This document shows, one piece after another, positions 23,796 through 32,774 of a stretch of 39,828 bases of DNA; position 1 is the first letter of the stretch; every line of letters begins with the position of its first letter. The notes under the pieces are model-generated. The model ran no database searches, was not told the origin of the DNA, and saw nothing but the letters and a program-made list of their open reading frames with translations. Source of the DNA: Nitrospirales bacterium (GTDB lineage Bacteria; Nitrospirota; Nitrospiria; Nitrospirales; UBA8639); contig JAJDBR010000166.1 in NCBI GenBank assembly GCA_029261275.1, forward strand, positions 1-39,828. The letters are read 5' to 3'. Both the position numbers and the translations under genes were made by a program.

Positions 23796-25820
23796 TTAAA
23801 ATTGAGCATGGACACCCATGAAGAACCGACGCCCGGGTTCGGGAAAACCAATATTCCGAACATAATTAGAGTCGGTCAGATTTTCAATGGCCAAAAACGG
23901 TCTGAACCCTGGGAATACTTGAAAAGAAATTTTACCGTTAATAAGAACAAAATTGAACTGACTCTTCACCCCTATAGGTGAATTGGAAGGAAAGGCATCT
24001 GGCTCACCATCAATATAGGCTACTTGCAACCCGGCACTTAAACCCCAGGGTGCGGCATATTGAATCCGGCCATTCAGTTGATGGAAATATCGATCAAAAT
24101 TCGGTTCTCCTTGAGTGTTCACTTGAATGTCCGTGTAGGTATAGTCAACGGATACCTGTGTGGATTCGGTGACTGAAACTGAGGCAATTAGCTCTACCCC
24201 CATAGCGGTGGCATCTTCTACATTTTGGTCTTGTCCACGCCGCCCCGGTCCCGGCAAGCGGACAAAATCAATTTTATCTTTCACTTCATTTCGAAACCAC
24301 GTGGCGCCTAAGACTACGCGATCTTTTCCCAAAGATTGACTCACGCCGACTTCGGTCAGCAGATTCCGTTCTTCGTTTAAGTCTGTATTGCCAATACCTC
24401 CATATACATTGAATAAACGGGGAAGACGAGATTTGCGACCAATGGCTGCATAGAATCTGCTTGATGCCCAAGGTTGCACAATAATGGACCCTCGCGGACT
24501 GACGGAGGCAACATGCTTATCCTGGTTAATGAAAAAGAGGTCGTAATTCAGACCAGCTGAAAAGACCACCTGAGAAACGGGGATCCATTCCATATCCAAG
24601 AAGTATCCATTTGTGAACGCATCATGTTCCTCTTTATCAACGCCATCACGTTCACGGTGTTGATCTTGTTTAAGAAATATGCCGCCTTTTACCTTCACAT
24701 GATCCGTGACTGAAATCGTTGCTTGCCCATTCATTCCTGTTACCATATTTGTAAATTGGCTATTGCCACGCAGGGTTTGGAATGTCGAATCGGTAAAGGT
24801 ATCCAGTGAATTATGCAATTGATCGATATATACGTTGCCCCGAACGTTTACTCGATCGCTGATAGCCATTTGTCCGTAGAGGTCTACATACCAACGCGAC
24901 CAATCAACAAACCGATTAAAGGGGATACCAAAACGAGGAAAGGCTTCGGCGTTGATATTCGGGGGGGTATCCAAATCGGCTTGGTAGTAGCCTGCGACGA
25001 GGGCCACTCGATTCTCAGCTCCAAAGTCATAGCCAATGTTCGCTGACACGTTCTGCTTTACAAAACTTGATTGCTGACGAAACTCACCCGGTTGCACTGT
25101 GGTAGACGAAAAATCATTCGCGAGGGAAAACCCCTGGCTTCGCCGGTAACTGCCAGTGAAATAATAATTCCAATTTCCTTGACGTGCCCCATGTTCCGCC
25201 CAATAATCCTGGGTATTATGGGCCTCATAGGAAAGTGTTCCGCGGGTCGTGGGGACGGCTGTACCACGTTTTGTCACAATGTTGATCACCGTACCAAGAG
25301 TGTTGGGTCCATAGGCAGGTTCCGCCGGACCTTTGATGATTTTGATTTTGGCAATGTTATCTATAGGAATATTTTCGAGCCGCAAATCGCCAAACCAGGC
25401 ATCGTACACAGGTCGCCCATCAATAAATACGACATTCTGTCTGGCCGAAAGTCCCCGGATGCTGGCAAAAGAGGGGCCAGTTGTTCCCCCTACCGAAAGA
25501 AAAAGTCCTGGAACAAATCGAAGGGCATCGCTTAAGGATCGGCTGTTTTGGTCCAATAAATCTTGGTCTGTAATCTCAAAGATCGCTGTTGAGGCTCCAA
25601 GCGGTTGATTGGTAGCTGTAACCATTTCTCCTAATTCAAAGGGTTGGAGGCTTTGTTCTTCTTCTAGTAAATCAAAGAGATCGTTGACCGATGAGGAAGG
25701 ATTTGGTGAATTCTCGGCCCACACTGGATTGGGGATGAGGAATACACAGAATACTAATGCTCTTGCCAGTCGACCAAGCTTGAGATGCCAAGCGTCCTTA
25801 TATACAAATTCAAGTAACAT
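23796..25820 (-). CDS. TonB-dependent outer-membrane receptor
   Basis: This 674-aa protein has a signal peptide (hydrophobic core ALVFCVFLIPNPVWA, cleavage near 34), a plug domain (about 60-185: ITDQDLLDQNSRSLSDALRF, VPGLF, SIRGLSARQNVVFIDGRPVY, IKIIKGPAEPAYG, VINIVTKRG) and a 22-strand barrel ending in the aromatic signature FFMGVHAQF. A putative TonB box near EMVTATN stands just before the plug. The plug motifs resemble BtuB/CirA-type receptors (vitamin B12 or siderophore). No TonB, ExbB/D or periplasmic binding protein is nearby, so the ligand cannot be assigned. Start ATG at 25820 follows an AAGAAG site on the minus strand. It is transcribed alone. Confidence 0.9.
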   Translation of the reverse strand: MLLEFVYKDAWHLKLGRLARALVFCVFLIPNPVWAENSPNPSSSVNDLFDLLEEEQSLQPFELGEMVTATNQPLGASTAIFEITDQDLLDQNSRSLSDALRFVPGLFLSVGGTTGPSFASIRGLSARQNVVFIDGRPVYDAWFGDLRLENIPIDNIAKIKIIKGPAEPAYGPNTLGTVINIVTKRGTAVPTTRGTLSYEAHNTQDYWAEHGARQGNWNYYFTGSYRRSQGFSLANDFSSTTVQPGEFRQQSSFVKQNVSANIGYDFGAENRVALVAGYYQADLDTPPNINAEAFPRFGIPFNRFVDWSRWYVDLYGQMAISDRVNVRGNVYIDQLHNSLDTFTDSTFQTLRGNSQFTNMVTGMNGQATISVTDHVKVKGGIFLKQDQHRERDGVDKEEHDAFTNGYFLDMEWIPVSQVVFSAGLNYDLFFINQDKHVASVSPRGSIIVQPWASSRFYAAIGRKSRLPRLFNVYGGIGNTDLNEERNLLTEVGVSQSLGKDRVVLGATWFRNEVKDKIDFVRLPGPGRRGQDQNVEDATAMGVELIASVSVTESTQVSVDYTYTDIQVNTQGEPNFDRYFHQLNGRIQYAAPWGLSAGLQVAYIDGEPDAFPSNSPIGVKSQFNFVLINGKISFQVFPGFRPFLAIENLTDSNYVRNIGFPEPGRRFFMGVHAQF

Positions 25821-26541
25821 AGTATTTCTTCTTTATGGAAAAGGCGAGAAATGGAGGGCGGCATCGGGTTTGGTAACCTGGGCAATGATGGCTAGGGCCA
25901 ATTCAATTTTTGAGTAGGCTAGATATAAAGTCATGGAAGCATTTCACTGTTCAAAAGGACCTCTAGGTACATGGGCCAGTTTTGACAAGGCAGGAAAGGA
26001 AAATATTTTATTGAGGAATGCCTCCTTTTTTACCCTTCCCCCCAAAGGTTATTGCAAAAGTGGGACGAAAATTTACGGAATGAATTTTGTTAGGTCATAC
26101 ATGATTCTTTAGCAAGCTGACGAGGCAATCAGAGGAAATTTATTCGCTTTATTGGATAACCCAGGAGAAAGCCGGGAGGAAGGGATGGGGACTTTCAAGG
26201 AATACGATCGTTGTCGTAAAAAATTATGTATATCTAATTAGAGTCAATATGTATCCGAAAAAGTTGGAAGGCCACATTTCCTCTAATCAAAAGTCGAGGT
26301 CTACGGAAGGAGTACCTGTATCTTCTGCGGCAGTTGCTAGCCTTCCACCTTTGGATGGAAACATCTCAAGTGCCGCGGCTCTTACCCGTGGTATTCTTAG
26401 AGTGGAGGAGGATAGATCAAGGAAAAATGGGAGGACGTGTCAGAAAAGTCTGGAGTAGACGACTGACAAAACTCATTTAGGAAGATCTACAGGCAAGATG
26501 GGTGTGGGTTTCATCAAAATCACCGGGGAGGAAAAGCACAC
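25821..26541. other. Intergenic region between TonB receptor and ychF
   Basis: About 720 bp with no credible gene. A 69-codon plus-strand frame (26249-26458) has no recognisable features. The leader of the receptor gene was checked for a cobalamin-riboswitch-like pattern and for an obvious Fur-box palindrome; neither was seen by eye. Confidence 0.5.
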
Positions 26542-27612
26542 TTAAACATTGAATTTGTAGTGACACACATCGCCATCTTTAACGATATAGTCTTTTCCTT
26601 CAGAGCGGATGAGGCCCTTTTCGCGTAAGACGGTTTCTGTTCGATATTGGTCGATATCAGTCCATCCATAGATGTCGGCCTTAATGAAACCTTTTTCAAA
26701 ATCCGTGTGAATAACGCCAGCGGCCTGAGGGGCCTTGGCGCCAATCGGGATAGTCCAAGCTCGAACCTCTTGTGGGCCACAGGTGAAGTAGGAGCATAGA
26801 CCGAGCGTGGCATAGGTACCAACAATGACCTTTTCGAGCCCGCTTTGGTCCATTCCAAGGTCTTTCATGAACATTTCACGGTCTTCACCGGAGAGTTCGG
26901 CTATCTCGCTTTCCAGTTTGCCGCAGATAACAACGGATTCTGAGCCGCGAGCTTTGGTAAAAGCTTGAAACTCGGCAAGGACAGTAGGGGAAGGACTCTC
27001 ATCGGTGTTGCCCACATAAAAGATGGGTTTGGCTGTCAAGAGAAAATAGTCCTTCAATGAACTGGCTTCAATGCCGAGTGAACGAGCTGGCTTCCCATCT
27101 TCCAATCCTGTTTTAAGTTCTTCAAGGATGGTAAGGGTTTCTTTTGAGGTCTTATCCCCAGACCTCGCTTTACTAGATACTTTATCGAATTGCCGGGTAA
27201 GACTCTCCAAATCCGCCAGCATCAGTTCCATCTCAATCACCTCGATATCACGCGTGGGATCGACGTTGCCCATGGTATGCACCACATCGGCATCGTCAAA
27301 TAGGCGAACCATGTGAAGAATGGCGTCCACTTCCCGGATATTAGCCAAAAACTTGTTGCCAAGGCCTTCGCCTTGAGCGGCTCCTTTTACGAGGCCGGCG
27401 ATATCCACAAAGCGGCAGGAGGCGGGAATAGTCTTTTTGGGCTGAAAAAGTTCAGTGAGGCGGGCTAAACGAGCATCGGGGACGGCCACGACACCCACAT
27501 TTGGTTCGATGGTCGTAAATGGGTAGTTTGAGGCTGTGGCACCCCCTGAGGTGAGGGCATTAAAGATCGTTGATTTACCAACATTAGGAAGCCCGACAAT
27601 ACCAATTTCCAT
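26542..27612 (-). CDS. ychF: Redox-responsive ATPase YchF (Obg-family)
   Basis: This 356-aa P-loop protein binds ribosomes and hydrolyses ATP rather than GTP. It opens with MEIGIVGLPNVGKSTIFNAL (G1 at about 7-14), continues with switch II DIAGLVKGAAQGEGLGNKFL, an altered G4 motif (YVGNTDES, the reason for ATP preference), and ends with the TGS domain (TDFEKGFIKADIYGWTDIDQ). Length and motif order are standard. It is transcribed alone on the minus strand. The role in translation and stress is family knowledge. Confidence 0.95.
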   Translation of the reverse strand: MEIGIVGLPNVGKSTIFNALTSGGATASNYPFTTIEPNVGVVAVPDARLARLTELFQPKKTIPASCRFVDIAGLVKGAAQGEGLGNKFLANIREVDAILHMVRLFDDADVVHTMGNVDPTRDIEVIEMELMLADLESLTRQFDKVSSKARSGDKTSKETLTILEELKTGLEDGKPARSLGIEASSLKDYFLLTAKPIFYVGNTDESPSPTVLAEFQAFTKARGSESVVICGKLESEIAELSGEDREMFMKDLGMDQSGLEKVIVGTYATLGLCSYFTCGPQEVRAWTIPIGAKAPQAAGVIHTDFEKGFIKADIYGWTDIDQYRTETVLREKGLIRSEGKDYIVKDGDVCHYKFNV

Positions 27613-27853
27613 AGGGCACGCAAGGTATCAAATGATGGCCATGTTGGTCTCTAAGCCAAAAGCCCTATAAGTTAAAGAAAGGAGACAGACATGCAGTGTT
27701 AAATGGCTCAAGGCAGTAGCCACTTAGAAACGCCATTAATGGAACAAACCCATTCAAGAATGATCCGCTGGCTCGTAAGCCGCAGGAAAGGTTTTGGTAA
27801 TTTGGTCGATAGTAGTACGAATTTATAACCCGTGACATGAAAGGCCAACCACC

Positions 27854-28204
27854 GTGATTTCAGGATTTGCCGCAGCGATTTCAGGTGTTCAAGGAGGAGT
27901 TCGAACTCTTAGTGCGAGTGCACATAATATAGCGAATGCCCACACTGAGAATTTCAAGCGGACACAAGCGACGCTTGAAGAATCATCAGTAGGCGGCGTG
28001 AGCGTGAACTTGACTCAAGATCATCGTCCCGGGCCCCTATTGCCCACTGGAGATGATCCATTTTCTTTTCGAGAAGGGTCCAATGTGGAGTTAGAAGAAG
28101 AATTCATTCATACCTTAGAATCGACTAGTTTTATTGAAGCTAATCTGGCGAGTATTAAGACTCAACACAAGGTGTTGGGTTCTTTGTTGGATATCATCGA
28201 ATAG
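27854..28204 (+). CDS. Orphan flagellar basal-body rod-like protein (FlgC-type)
   Basis: This 116-aa protein has the N-terminal rod motif (GVQGGVRTLSASAHNIANAH, compare the usual ANNIAN) and the C-terminal flagellar motif (VELEEEFIHTLESTSFIEAN ... VLGSLLDIIE) that pack into the coiled core of rod and hook proteins. The middle is very short, shorter than normal FlgC. It starts with a GTG preceded by a weak purine site. No other flagellar gene is in the window. It could be a rod subunit displaced from its operon, or a paralogue with another role. Confidence 0.65.
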   Translation: MISGFAAAISGVQGGVRTLSASAHNIANAHTENFKRTQATLEESSVGGVSVNLTQDHRPGPLLPTGDDPFSFREGSNVELEEEFIHTLESTSFIEANLASIKTQHKVLGSLLDIIE

Positions 28205-28644
28205 CTGAATATCTGGGCATTTCTCAGAATCGTCCTCTTTTTATTGTAAGCTTACCTAATTTCCCTTCCCAGGTCAAGTTGGTGCGCTATCCCTGTCGAA
28301 CCTTTTCCCTGATTCGGCACCTGCTGGATTGAGGTGAAATCCATAGTAGTTATCCCCTATACTATTTTTAATCCCTGCCTGATATTTAAAAGGTTTAGAC
28401 CCTCTTCATTTTGACCCTCTACGAATTATCGCCTTCGAGAAAGACTTTGGAGGGAGTCCAAAAGCATAAAAATACCTATGATTTGACTTTGAAGGTGGAG
28501 AAACAATTATTGTAGAATCAAAAGGTTGTACTCTTTTAGTGCTTTTAGCCTTCACATAACGAAAAGCCATAAAGGCACGATTCCATAAGATTTGTTCAGC
28601 ACCTTCTTTCAATTACATTTTCCTTAAAACAGGAGATTGGGATA
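28205..28644. other. Intergenic region upstream of the Deg protease gene
   Basis: About 440 bp without a gene. A TTGACT hexamer near 28483-28488 followed at about 17-19 nt by AT-rich sequence (TTATTGTAGAAT) could be a weak sigma70 promoter for the protease gene; this is a guess from pattern only. Confidence 0.4.
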
Positions 28645-30162
28645 ATGCACATGTCACGGATGTTTTCGGGCTCTTCGCGCGCCCTAGGGATTACCCCTTC
28701 TTGGGGATTTATTCTCCTTCTGAGCCTTGGCCTTATCGGGGGAGTGGGGGGTAATGGTTTGCTGTTCCCCGCACAATCACAAGCTGCCCTACCCGGTGCC
28801 TTTATTGAAGGCTTTTCAGAAATTGTTGAAAAAGTTGGGCCTGCAGTGGTCAATGTGGCTGTCACAAGCGGAGGGGGAGGTTCATCTCGGCAATTACCGC
28901 CGGGACCATTTGGTGGACCTCCTGGAGGCGGTGGTCCAGGTGGTGGCCCTCCGGGGCGTCCTCCTGGGGGGGGGCCTGGGATGAGTGCTGGTTCGGGAGT
29001 GGTTATTGATGCGCGTGGCTATATCTTGACTAATAATCATGTGGTCGAAGATGCGAACGATATTAAAGTAACCTTTAATGATGGGCGTGAAGTTCCTGCT
29101 ACGGTAGTGGGAACAGATCCTAAAACCGATCTCGCAGTGATTAAAGTCAAGCTCGAAAATGAACAATTGCCCTTCATTCCATGGGGAACCTATGACTCTC
29201 TTCGAGTTGGAGATGTCGTGTTGGCATTGGGTAGTCCATTTGGGTTGAAGTCATCGGTGTCATTTGGAATTATCAGCGCGTTGGGGCGTGGAAGTGTGGG
29301 CATTACCGAATACGAGGACTTCATACAAACTGACGCTGCCATTAACCCAGGAAATTCTGGGGGGGCCTTGGTCAATATGAAAGGCGAACTCATTGGCATC
29401 AATACTGCCATCTTTTCTAGAACGGGTGGGTCAGAAGGTGTTGGGTTTGCCATTGCGGTGAGCATTGCCAAAGATATTACGAGTAGCCTGATTGAATCCG
29501 GGAAAGTGGTTCGTGGATGGATAGGCGTAGCGATTCAGGAATTAACTCCTGCGTTGGCCCAGTCTTTCCAATTGCCAGAAGGTCAGCTTGGGGGGGTACT
29601 CATTAGTGAAGTACATGAGGATGGCCCTTCGGCAAAAGCTGGATTGCAGCGTGGAGATGTGATTCTGGAGTATGGCAATGAATCGGTGAAAGATGTCAAT
29701 CATCTTCGCAATATTGTGGCTCGCACCAAAGTCGGAAAGCAAAAAGAAATCAAAGTGTTACGGGAAGGAAAAGAAACTCCGTTAACATTGGTGCTCGGAG
29801 AACGCCCCTCTGATCAAGTGCTGGCCAAAGCTGCGCCCCCTGGAGAAAAGCCCCCGGTCATGGCCAAGCTAGACAATGTGTTGTCAGGATTAACGGTGGA
29901 GGCTCTTTCTACTGACAATCGAAAGCAATTCGGCATTCCTGAAGAGGCGAAAGGGGTTGTGGTGACAAAGGTAGAATCAGGAAGTGCCGTTGAAGCCGCT
30001 GGCATTCAACCGGGTGATCTTCTTCAAGAGGTGAGTCGAAGTGCGGTGAAGAACCTTGATGACTATCAGCAAATTGCTTCAAAGATTGCCAAAGAAGAAT
30101 TAGTCGTCCTCTTAATGAGCCGCCGAGGCAACAACCTTTTTGTGGCAGTCAATCCAAAATAA
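28645..30162 (+). CDS. Periplasmic Do-like serine protease (HtrA/DegP/DegQ family)
   Basis: This 505-aa protease/chaperone removes damaged envelope proteins. A hydrophobic N-terminal segment (about 19-40, FILLLSLGLIGGVGGNGLLF) acts as a signal peptide or anchor. A low-complexity Gly/Pro linker (about 84-112) precedes the trypsin-like domain with catalytic H132 (TNNHVVED), D162 (KTDLAVI) and S238 (GNSGGALV). Two PDZ domains follow (about 290-380 with GWIGVAIQEL ... AKAGLQRGDV, and about 410-500 with VEAAGIQPGDLLQEV). All catalytic residues are present, so it should be active. The odd part is the unusually glycine/proline-rich linker. The gene ends just before an intrinsic terminator, so it is a separate unit from tatC. 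Confidence 0.9.
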   Translation: MHMSRMFSGSSRALGITPSWGFILLLSLGLIGGVGGNGLLFPAQSQAALPGAFIEGFSEIVEKVGPAVVNVAVTSGGGGSSRQLPPGPFGGPPGGGGPGGGPPGRPPGGGPGMSAGSGVVIDARGYILTNNHVVEDANDIKVTFNDGREVPATVVGTDPKTDLAVIKVKLENEQLPFIPWGTYDSLRVGDVVLALGSPFGLKSSVSFGIISALGRGSVGITEYEDFIQTDAAINPGNSGGALVNMKGELIGINTAIFSRTGGSEGVGFAIAVSIAKDITSSLIESGKVVRGWIGVAIQELTPALAQSFQLPEGQLGGVLISEVHEDGPSAKAGLQRGDVILEYGNESVKDVNHLRNIVARTKVGKQKEIKVLREGKETPLTLVLGERPSDQVLAKAAPPGEKPPVMAKLDNVLSGLTVEALSTDNRKQFGIPEEAKGVVVTKVESGSAVEAAGIQPGDLLQEVSRSAVKNLDDYQQIASKIAKEELVVLLMSRRGNNLFVAVNPK

Positions 30163-30173
30163 CGTTACTCTTG

Positions 30174-30205
30174 GAGGGAGGCCATATGGCCTCCCTCTCT
30201 TTTTC
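30174..30205 (+). terminator. Intrinsic terminator after the Deg protease gene
   Basis: A perfect 24-bp palindrome (GAGGGAGGCC-ATAT-GGCCTCCCTC) starting 12 nt after the stop codon is followed by TCTTTTTC. It is a strong hairpin with a T-rich tail and separates the protease gene from tatC. Confidence 0.85.
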
Positions 30206-30222
30206 TAGAGCACACAAAAAAT

Positions 30223-31167
30223 ATGGCCAAACAAAGTCAAATGGGGCAATGGTTTGAAGAAAAAGTCTTTAAGCCATTGGAAGATAAGAAGATGCCGGTT
30301 ATGGAGCATCTTCATGAATTTCAACGCAGGCTCACTCGCGCGGTGGTCGTGATGGCTTTAGTGTTTGTCGGAACCTTTTTTTATGCTGATGCGCTTGTCA
30401 CCTGGCTCAGAGTTCCACTGCAAAATTACTTTATATTGGATTCCTGGGAATGGGTGCCTTCGGATTTGCCGAAGATCCCCTTAGTGTTTCTCGCCCCAGC
30501 TGAAGCGCTCTGGCAAAACGTGAAGGTTGCGGGGCTCTGTGCATTAGTGCTCACCACTCCGTATTGGTTATGGGAGATTTGGCAGTTTGTCGTCCCAGGA
30601 CTCCATGCGCAAGAACGGCGTTTTGTGGCACCCTTTACGGCTATTAGTACCGTCGCATTTTTTCTTGGCTTGAGCTTTTGTTTTTTCTTTGTCCTTCCGT
30701 TTGCTTTGCATTTTCTTCTTTCTTACGGATTAGCTTCAGGGTTCATTGCGCAAATATCTATTGCTAGTTTTGTGGGATTCATTCTGTGGTTTCTTTTGGT
30801 TTTTGGGCTCATTTTCGAGGTACCGTTAGCCTTGACCTTGATGGCCAAGTTAGGCTGGGTTGATGCTCCCTTATTGAGACAATATCGGAAGTGGGCTTTT
30901 CTTGGGTCTTTTCTTTTTGCGGCAATTTTGACGCCGACTCCTGATCCGTTTAATCAATGTATTATGGCACTGCCCATGTATTTCTTTTACGAGGTCGGAA
31001 TTATTAGTGCTCAAATTTTTGGGAAAAAGAAGCCAAAGGCAACCGAAGAGGATACTTCGGCAGCAGCAACAACTCCTGCGGCGAATCGTCCAATGGTTCA
31101 AGCAACAGGCCCCGTCGCGGCTGGAGATGATGACTATGTGAGTGTTCCAGACTCTGGTCCACGGTAA
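30223..31167 (+). CDS. tatC: Sec-independent (Tat) protein translocase TatC
   Basis: This 314-aa inner-membrane protein is the receptor for folded proteins with twin-arginine signals. The cytoplasmic N-terminus has the conserved MEHLHEFQRRL, followed by six membrane helices (first near 38-58), the periplasmic loop PLVFLAPAEALWQNVKVAGL, and TPTPDPFNQCIMALPMYFFY. A hydrophilic Ala/Thr-rich tail (about 270-314) is longer than in E. coli TatC (258 aa). tatA/B are not seen here. It begins a block of cofactor genes whose products (molybdo-enzymes, Fe-S proteins) are typical Tat cargo. Confidence 0.95.
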   Translation: MAKQSQMGQWFEEKVFKPLEDKKMPVMEHLHEFQRRLTRAVVVMALVFVGTFFYADALVTWLRVPLQNYFILDSWEWVPSDLPKIPLVFLAPAEALWQNVKVAGLCALVLTTPYWLWEIWQFVVPGLHAQERRFVAPFTAISTVAFFLGLSFCFFFVLPFALHFLLSYGLASGFIAQISIASFVGFILWFLLVFGLIFEVPLALTLMAKLGWVDAPLLRQYRKWAFLGSFLFAAILTPTPDPFNQCIMALPMYFFYEVGIISAQIFGKKKPKATEEDTSAAATTPAANRPMVQATGPVAAGDDDYVSVPDSGPR

Positions 31168-31192
31168 GAAATGTAGAAAGGGATTGAGGTGA

Positions 31193-31666
31193 TTGGGGGT
31201 GATTGCTGTAGTGGCCTTGATGGTGAACCAAAAAGTTTTTTCTGGTCAAGAGCCAGATGGTTGTCGAAAAATCTTAGAAAGCGCCTTGACGAACCACCAA
31301 ATGACTCTTTTATCCTATGAAGTTCTACCTGATCAGCGAGAGTTAATTGTCCAACGTTTGCAATTATATTGTCAGAAGGGTGGTACGCCGGTTGTGTTGA
31401 CTCTAGGGGGAACGGGAGTTCGACCCACCGATTGTGTACCAGAGGCCACACGGGAGGTGGTGGATAAAGAAATTCCCGGTATTGCGGAAGCCATGCGCGC
31501 TGAAAGTTTGAAAAAGGTTCGCACCGCGATGCTCTCACGAGGTATTGCGGGCATAAAAGACAAGACCGTGATCATTAATCTGCCTGGAAGCCCAAAGGGG
31601 ATTAAAGAAAATTGTGAGGTCGTCTTACCGCTCCTTGATCATATCATTCAAAAAATTGAGGTTTAA
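31193..31666 (+). CDS. Molybdenum cofactor biosynthesis protein MogA/MoaB
   Basis: This 157-aa protein belongs to the MogA/MoaB family, which adenylates molybdopterin. The nucleotide-binding region LTLGGTGVRPTDCVPEATRE (about 66-85) and the conserved INLPGSPKGIKENCEVVLPL (about 127-146) are clear. The first strand starts right at the N-terminus and the usual T-x-S-D segment is changed (MVNQKVFSG). The frame has a stop just upstream (TGA at 31190), so the start is TTG at 31193 or, with better spacing from GAGGTG, GTG at 31199. It is 25 nt downstream of tatC and upstream of mrp, in a block of cofactor genes. Confidence 0.8.
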   Translation: MGVIAVVALMVNQKVFSGQEPDGCRKILESALTNHQMTLLSYEVLPDQRELIVQRLQLYCQKGGTPVVLTLGGTGVRPTDCVPEATREVVDKEIPGIAEAMRAESLKKVRTAMLSRGIAGIKDKTVIINLPGSPKGIKENCEVVLPLLDHIIQKIEV

Positions 31667-31752
31667 ACGGAAAGAAAAGGGTAGGATTTTCTTAAGAAAA
31701 TAGAGGCAAGCGATACTTATACAATTTTATTGATTTTATTCTGGAGGCAGAT

Positions 31753-32718
31753 ATGGCAAGCGAGCTTAAAATGGTTCAACCTTCTCCGTCGTCCAACGGC
31801 GATGTGTGTACGTATATGTGGGCATGTGCGATTTGTGACGAAACAGAAACCTGCCAGAAGGATCGAGAAGGTCATAGCCGGTGGTTAGTGAACAAACGCA
31901 TGGAACGGATCGAACATAAAATTCTCGTGATGAGTAACAAGGGTGGAGTGGGAAAGAGCACGATGACAACGAACTTGGCCATTAGCTTGGCTTTGAAGGG
32001 CTATGAAGTGGGTGTGTGTGATATGGATATCCATGGCCCTAATATTCCTAAAATGATGGGCGTCGAAGGTGAAAAGCTCAAAATTAGTACGGGCGGTGGG
32101 ATCATTCCCCATCAAGTCTACAATTTAAAAATTGCGTCGATGTCGTTTCTTCTTCAGAACTCTGATGATCCCATTATTTGGCGGGATGCCTATAAATTTG
32201 AATTCATCAATCAATTGTTGGGTGGGGTTGAATGGCAAGATTTGAATTATTTATTTATTGATTTGCCACCTGGTACTGGGAATGAATCTGTGACCACGAT
32301 GGATTTGATTGGAGATGTCACGGGCTGTGTCATCGTCTCGACTCCACAAGAAGTTTCGCTGTTGGATGCTCGAAAGTCGGTCACATTTGTGAGGGATAGT
32401 GAATTGCCGATTATCGGAATCATTGAAAACATGAGTGGTATGGATTGTCCGCATTGTCATAAGGAGATTGAAGTCTTTCGGAAAGGTGGGGGAGAAGCCT
32501 CCGCAGCCGACATGGGTGTGCCGTTCTTGGGACGGGTGCCACTTGATCCAGAAATGGTGTTGCAATGCGATCGAGGCGAGCCGTATGCCCTGTTTCATTC
32601 TGATCTGCCAACAGCAGAGGCGATTCATGGCGCGGCAAATAAAATCGAAGAGTTTTGTAAAAAGAAAGGCTCATTGGCGAACGTCTCAGCACGGCCTGCA
32701 CCTTTTAAAAAGCCATAA
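31753..32718 (+). CDS. mrp: Mrp/ApbC-type Fe-S cluster carrier ATPase with Nbp35-like N-terminus
   Basis: This 321-aa P-loop protein carries and delivers Fe-S clusters. A deviant Walker A KGGVGKST at 63-70, DMDIHGPNIPKMM, LFIDLPPGTGNE and the cluster-binding CPHC motif toward the C-terminus mark the Mrp/NBP35 family. The N-terminus has four cysteines C19-x5-C25-x2-C28-x5-C34, and the last three match the C-x2-C-x5-C part of the Nbp35 cluster site, which is absent from typical bacterial Mrp. A GGAGGCAG site precedes the ATG. Its neighbours (molybdenum cofactor and haem proteins) make it a likely Fe-S source for those enzymes. Confidence 0.85.
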   Translation: MASELKMVQPSPSSNGDVCTYMWACAICDETETCQKDREGHSRWLVNKRMERIEHKILVMSNKGGVGKSTMTTNLAISLALKGYEVGVCDMDIHGPNIPKMMGVEGEKLKISTGGGIIPHQVYNLKIASMSFLLQNSDDPIIWRDAYKFEFINQLLGGVEWQDLNYLFIDLPPGTGNESVTTMDLIGDVTGCVIVSTPQEVSLLDARKSVTFVRDSELPIIGIIENMSGMDCPHCHKEIEVFRKGGGEASAADMGVPFLGRVPLDPEMVLQCDRGEPYALFHSDLPTAEAIHGAANKIEEFCKKKGSLANVSARPAPFKKP

Positions 32719-32774
32719 CCGTTCAGCTACGCCATCTATTTACAGACAATTGTAGTAAGAAGTTTGGTCAAATT

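Noticed and set aside
25821-26230. Cobalamin riboswitch upstream of the TonB receptor
   Set aside because: No B12-box-like sequence or matching stem layout was found by eye.
26249-26458. 69-codon plus-strand frame before ychF
   Set aside because: No motif, no Shine-Dalgarno, and low-complexity Ser-rich translation.
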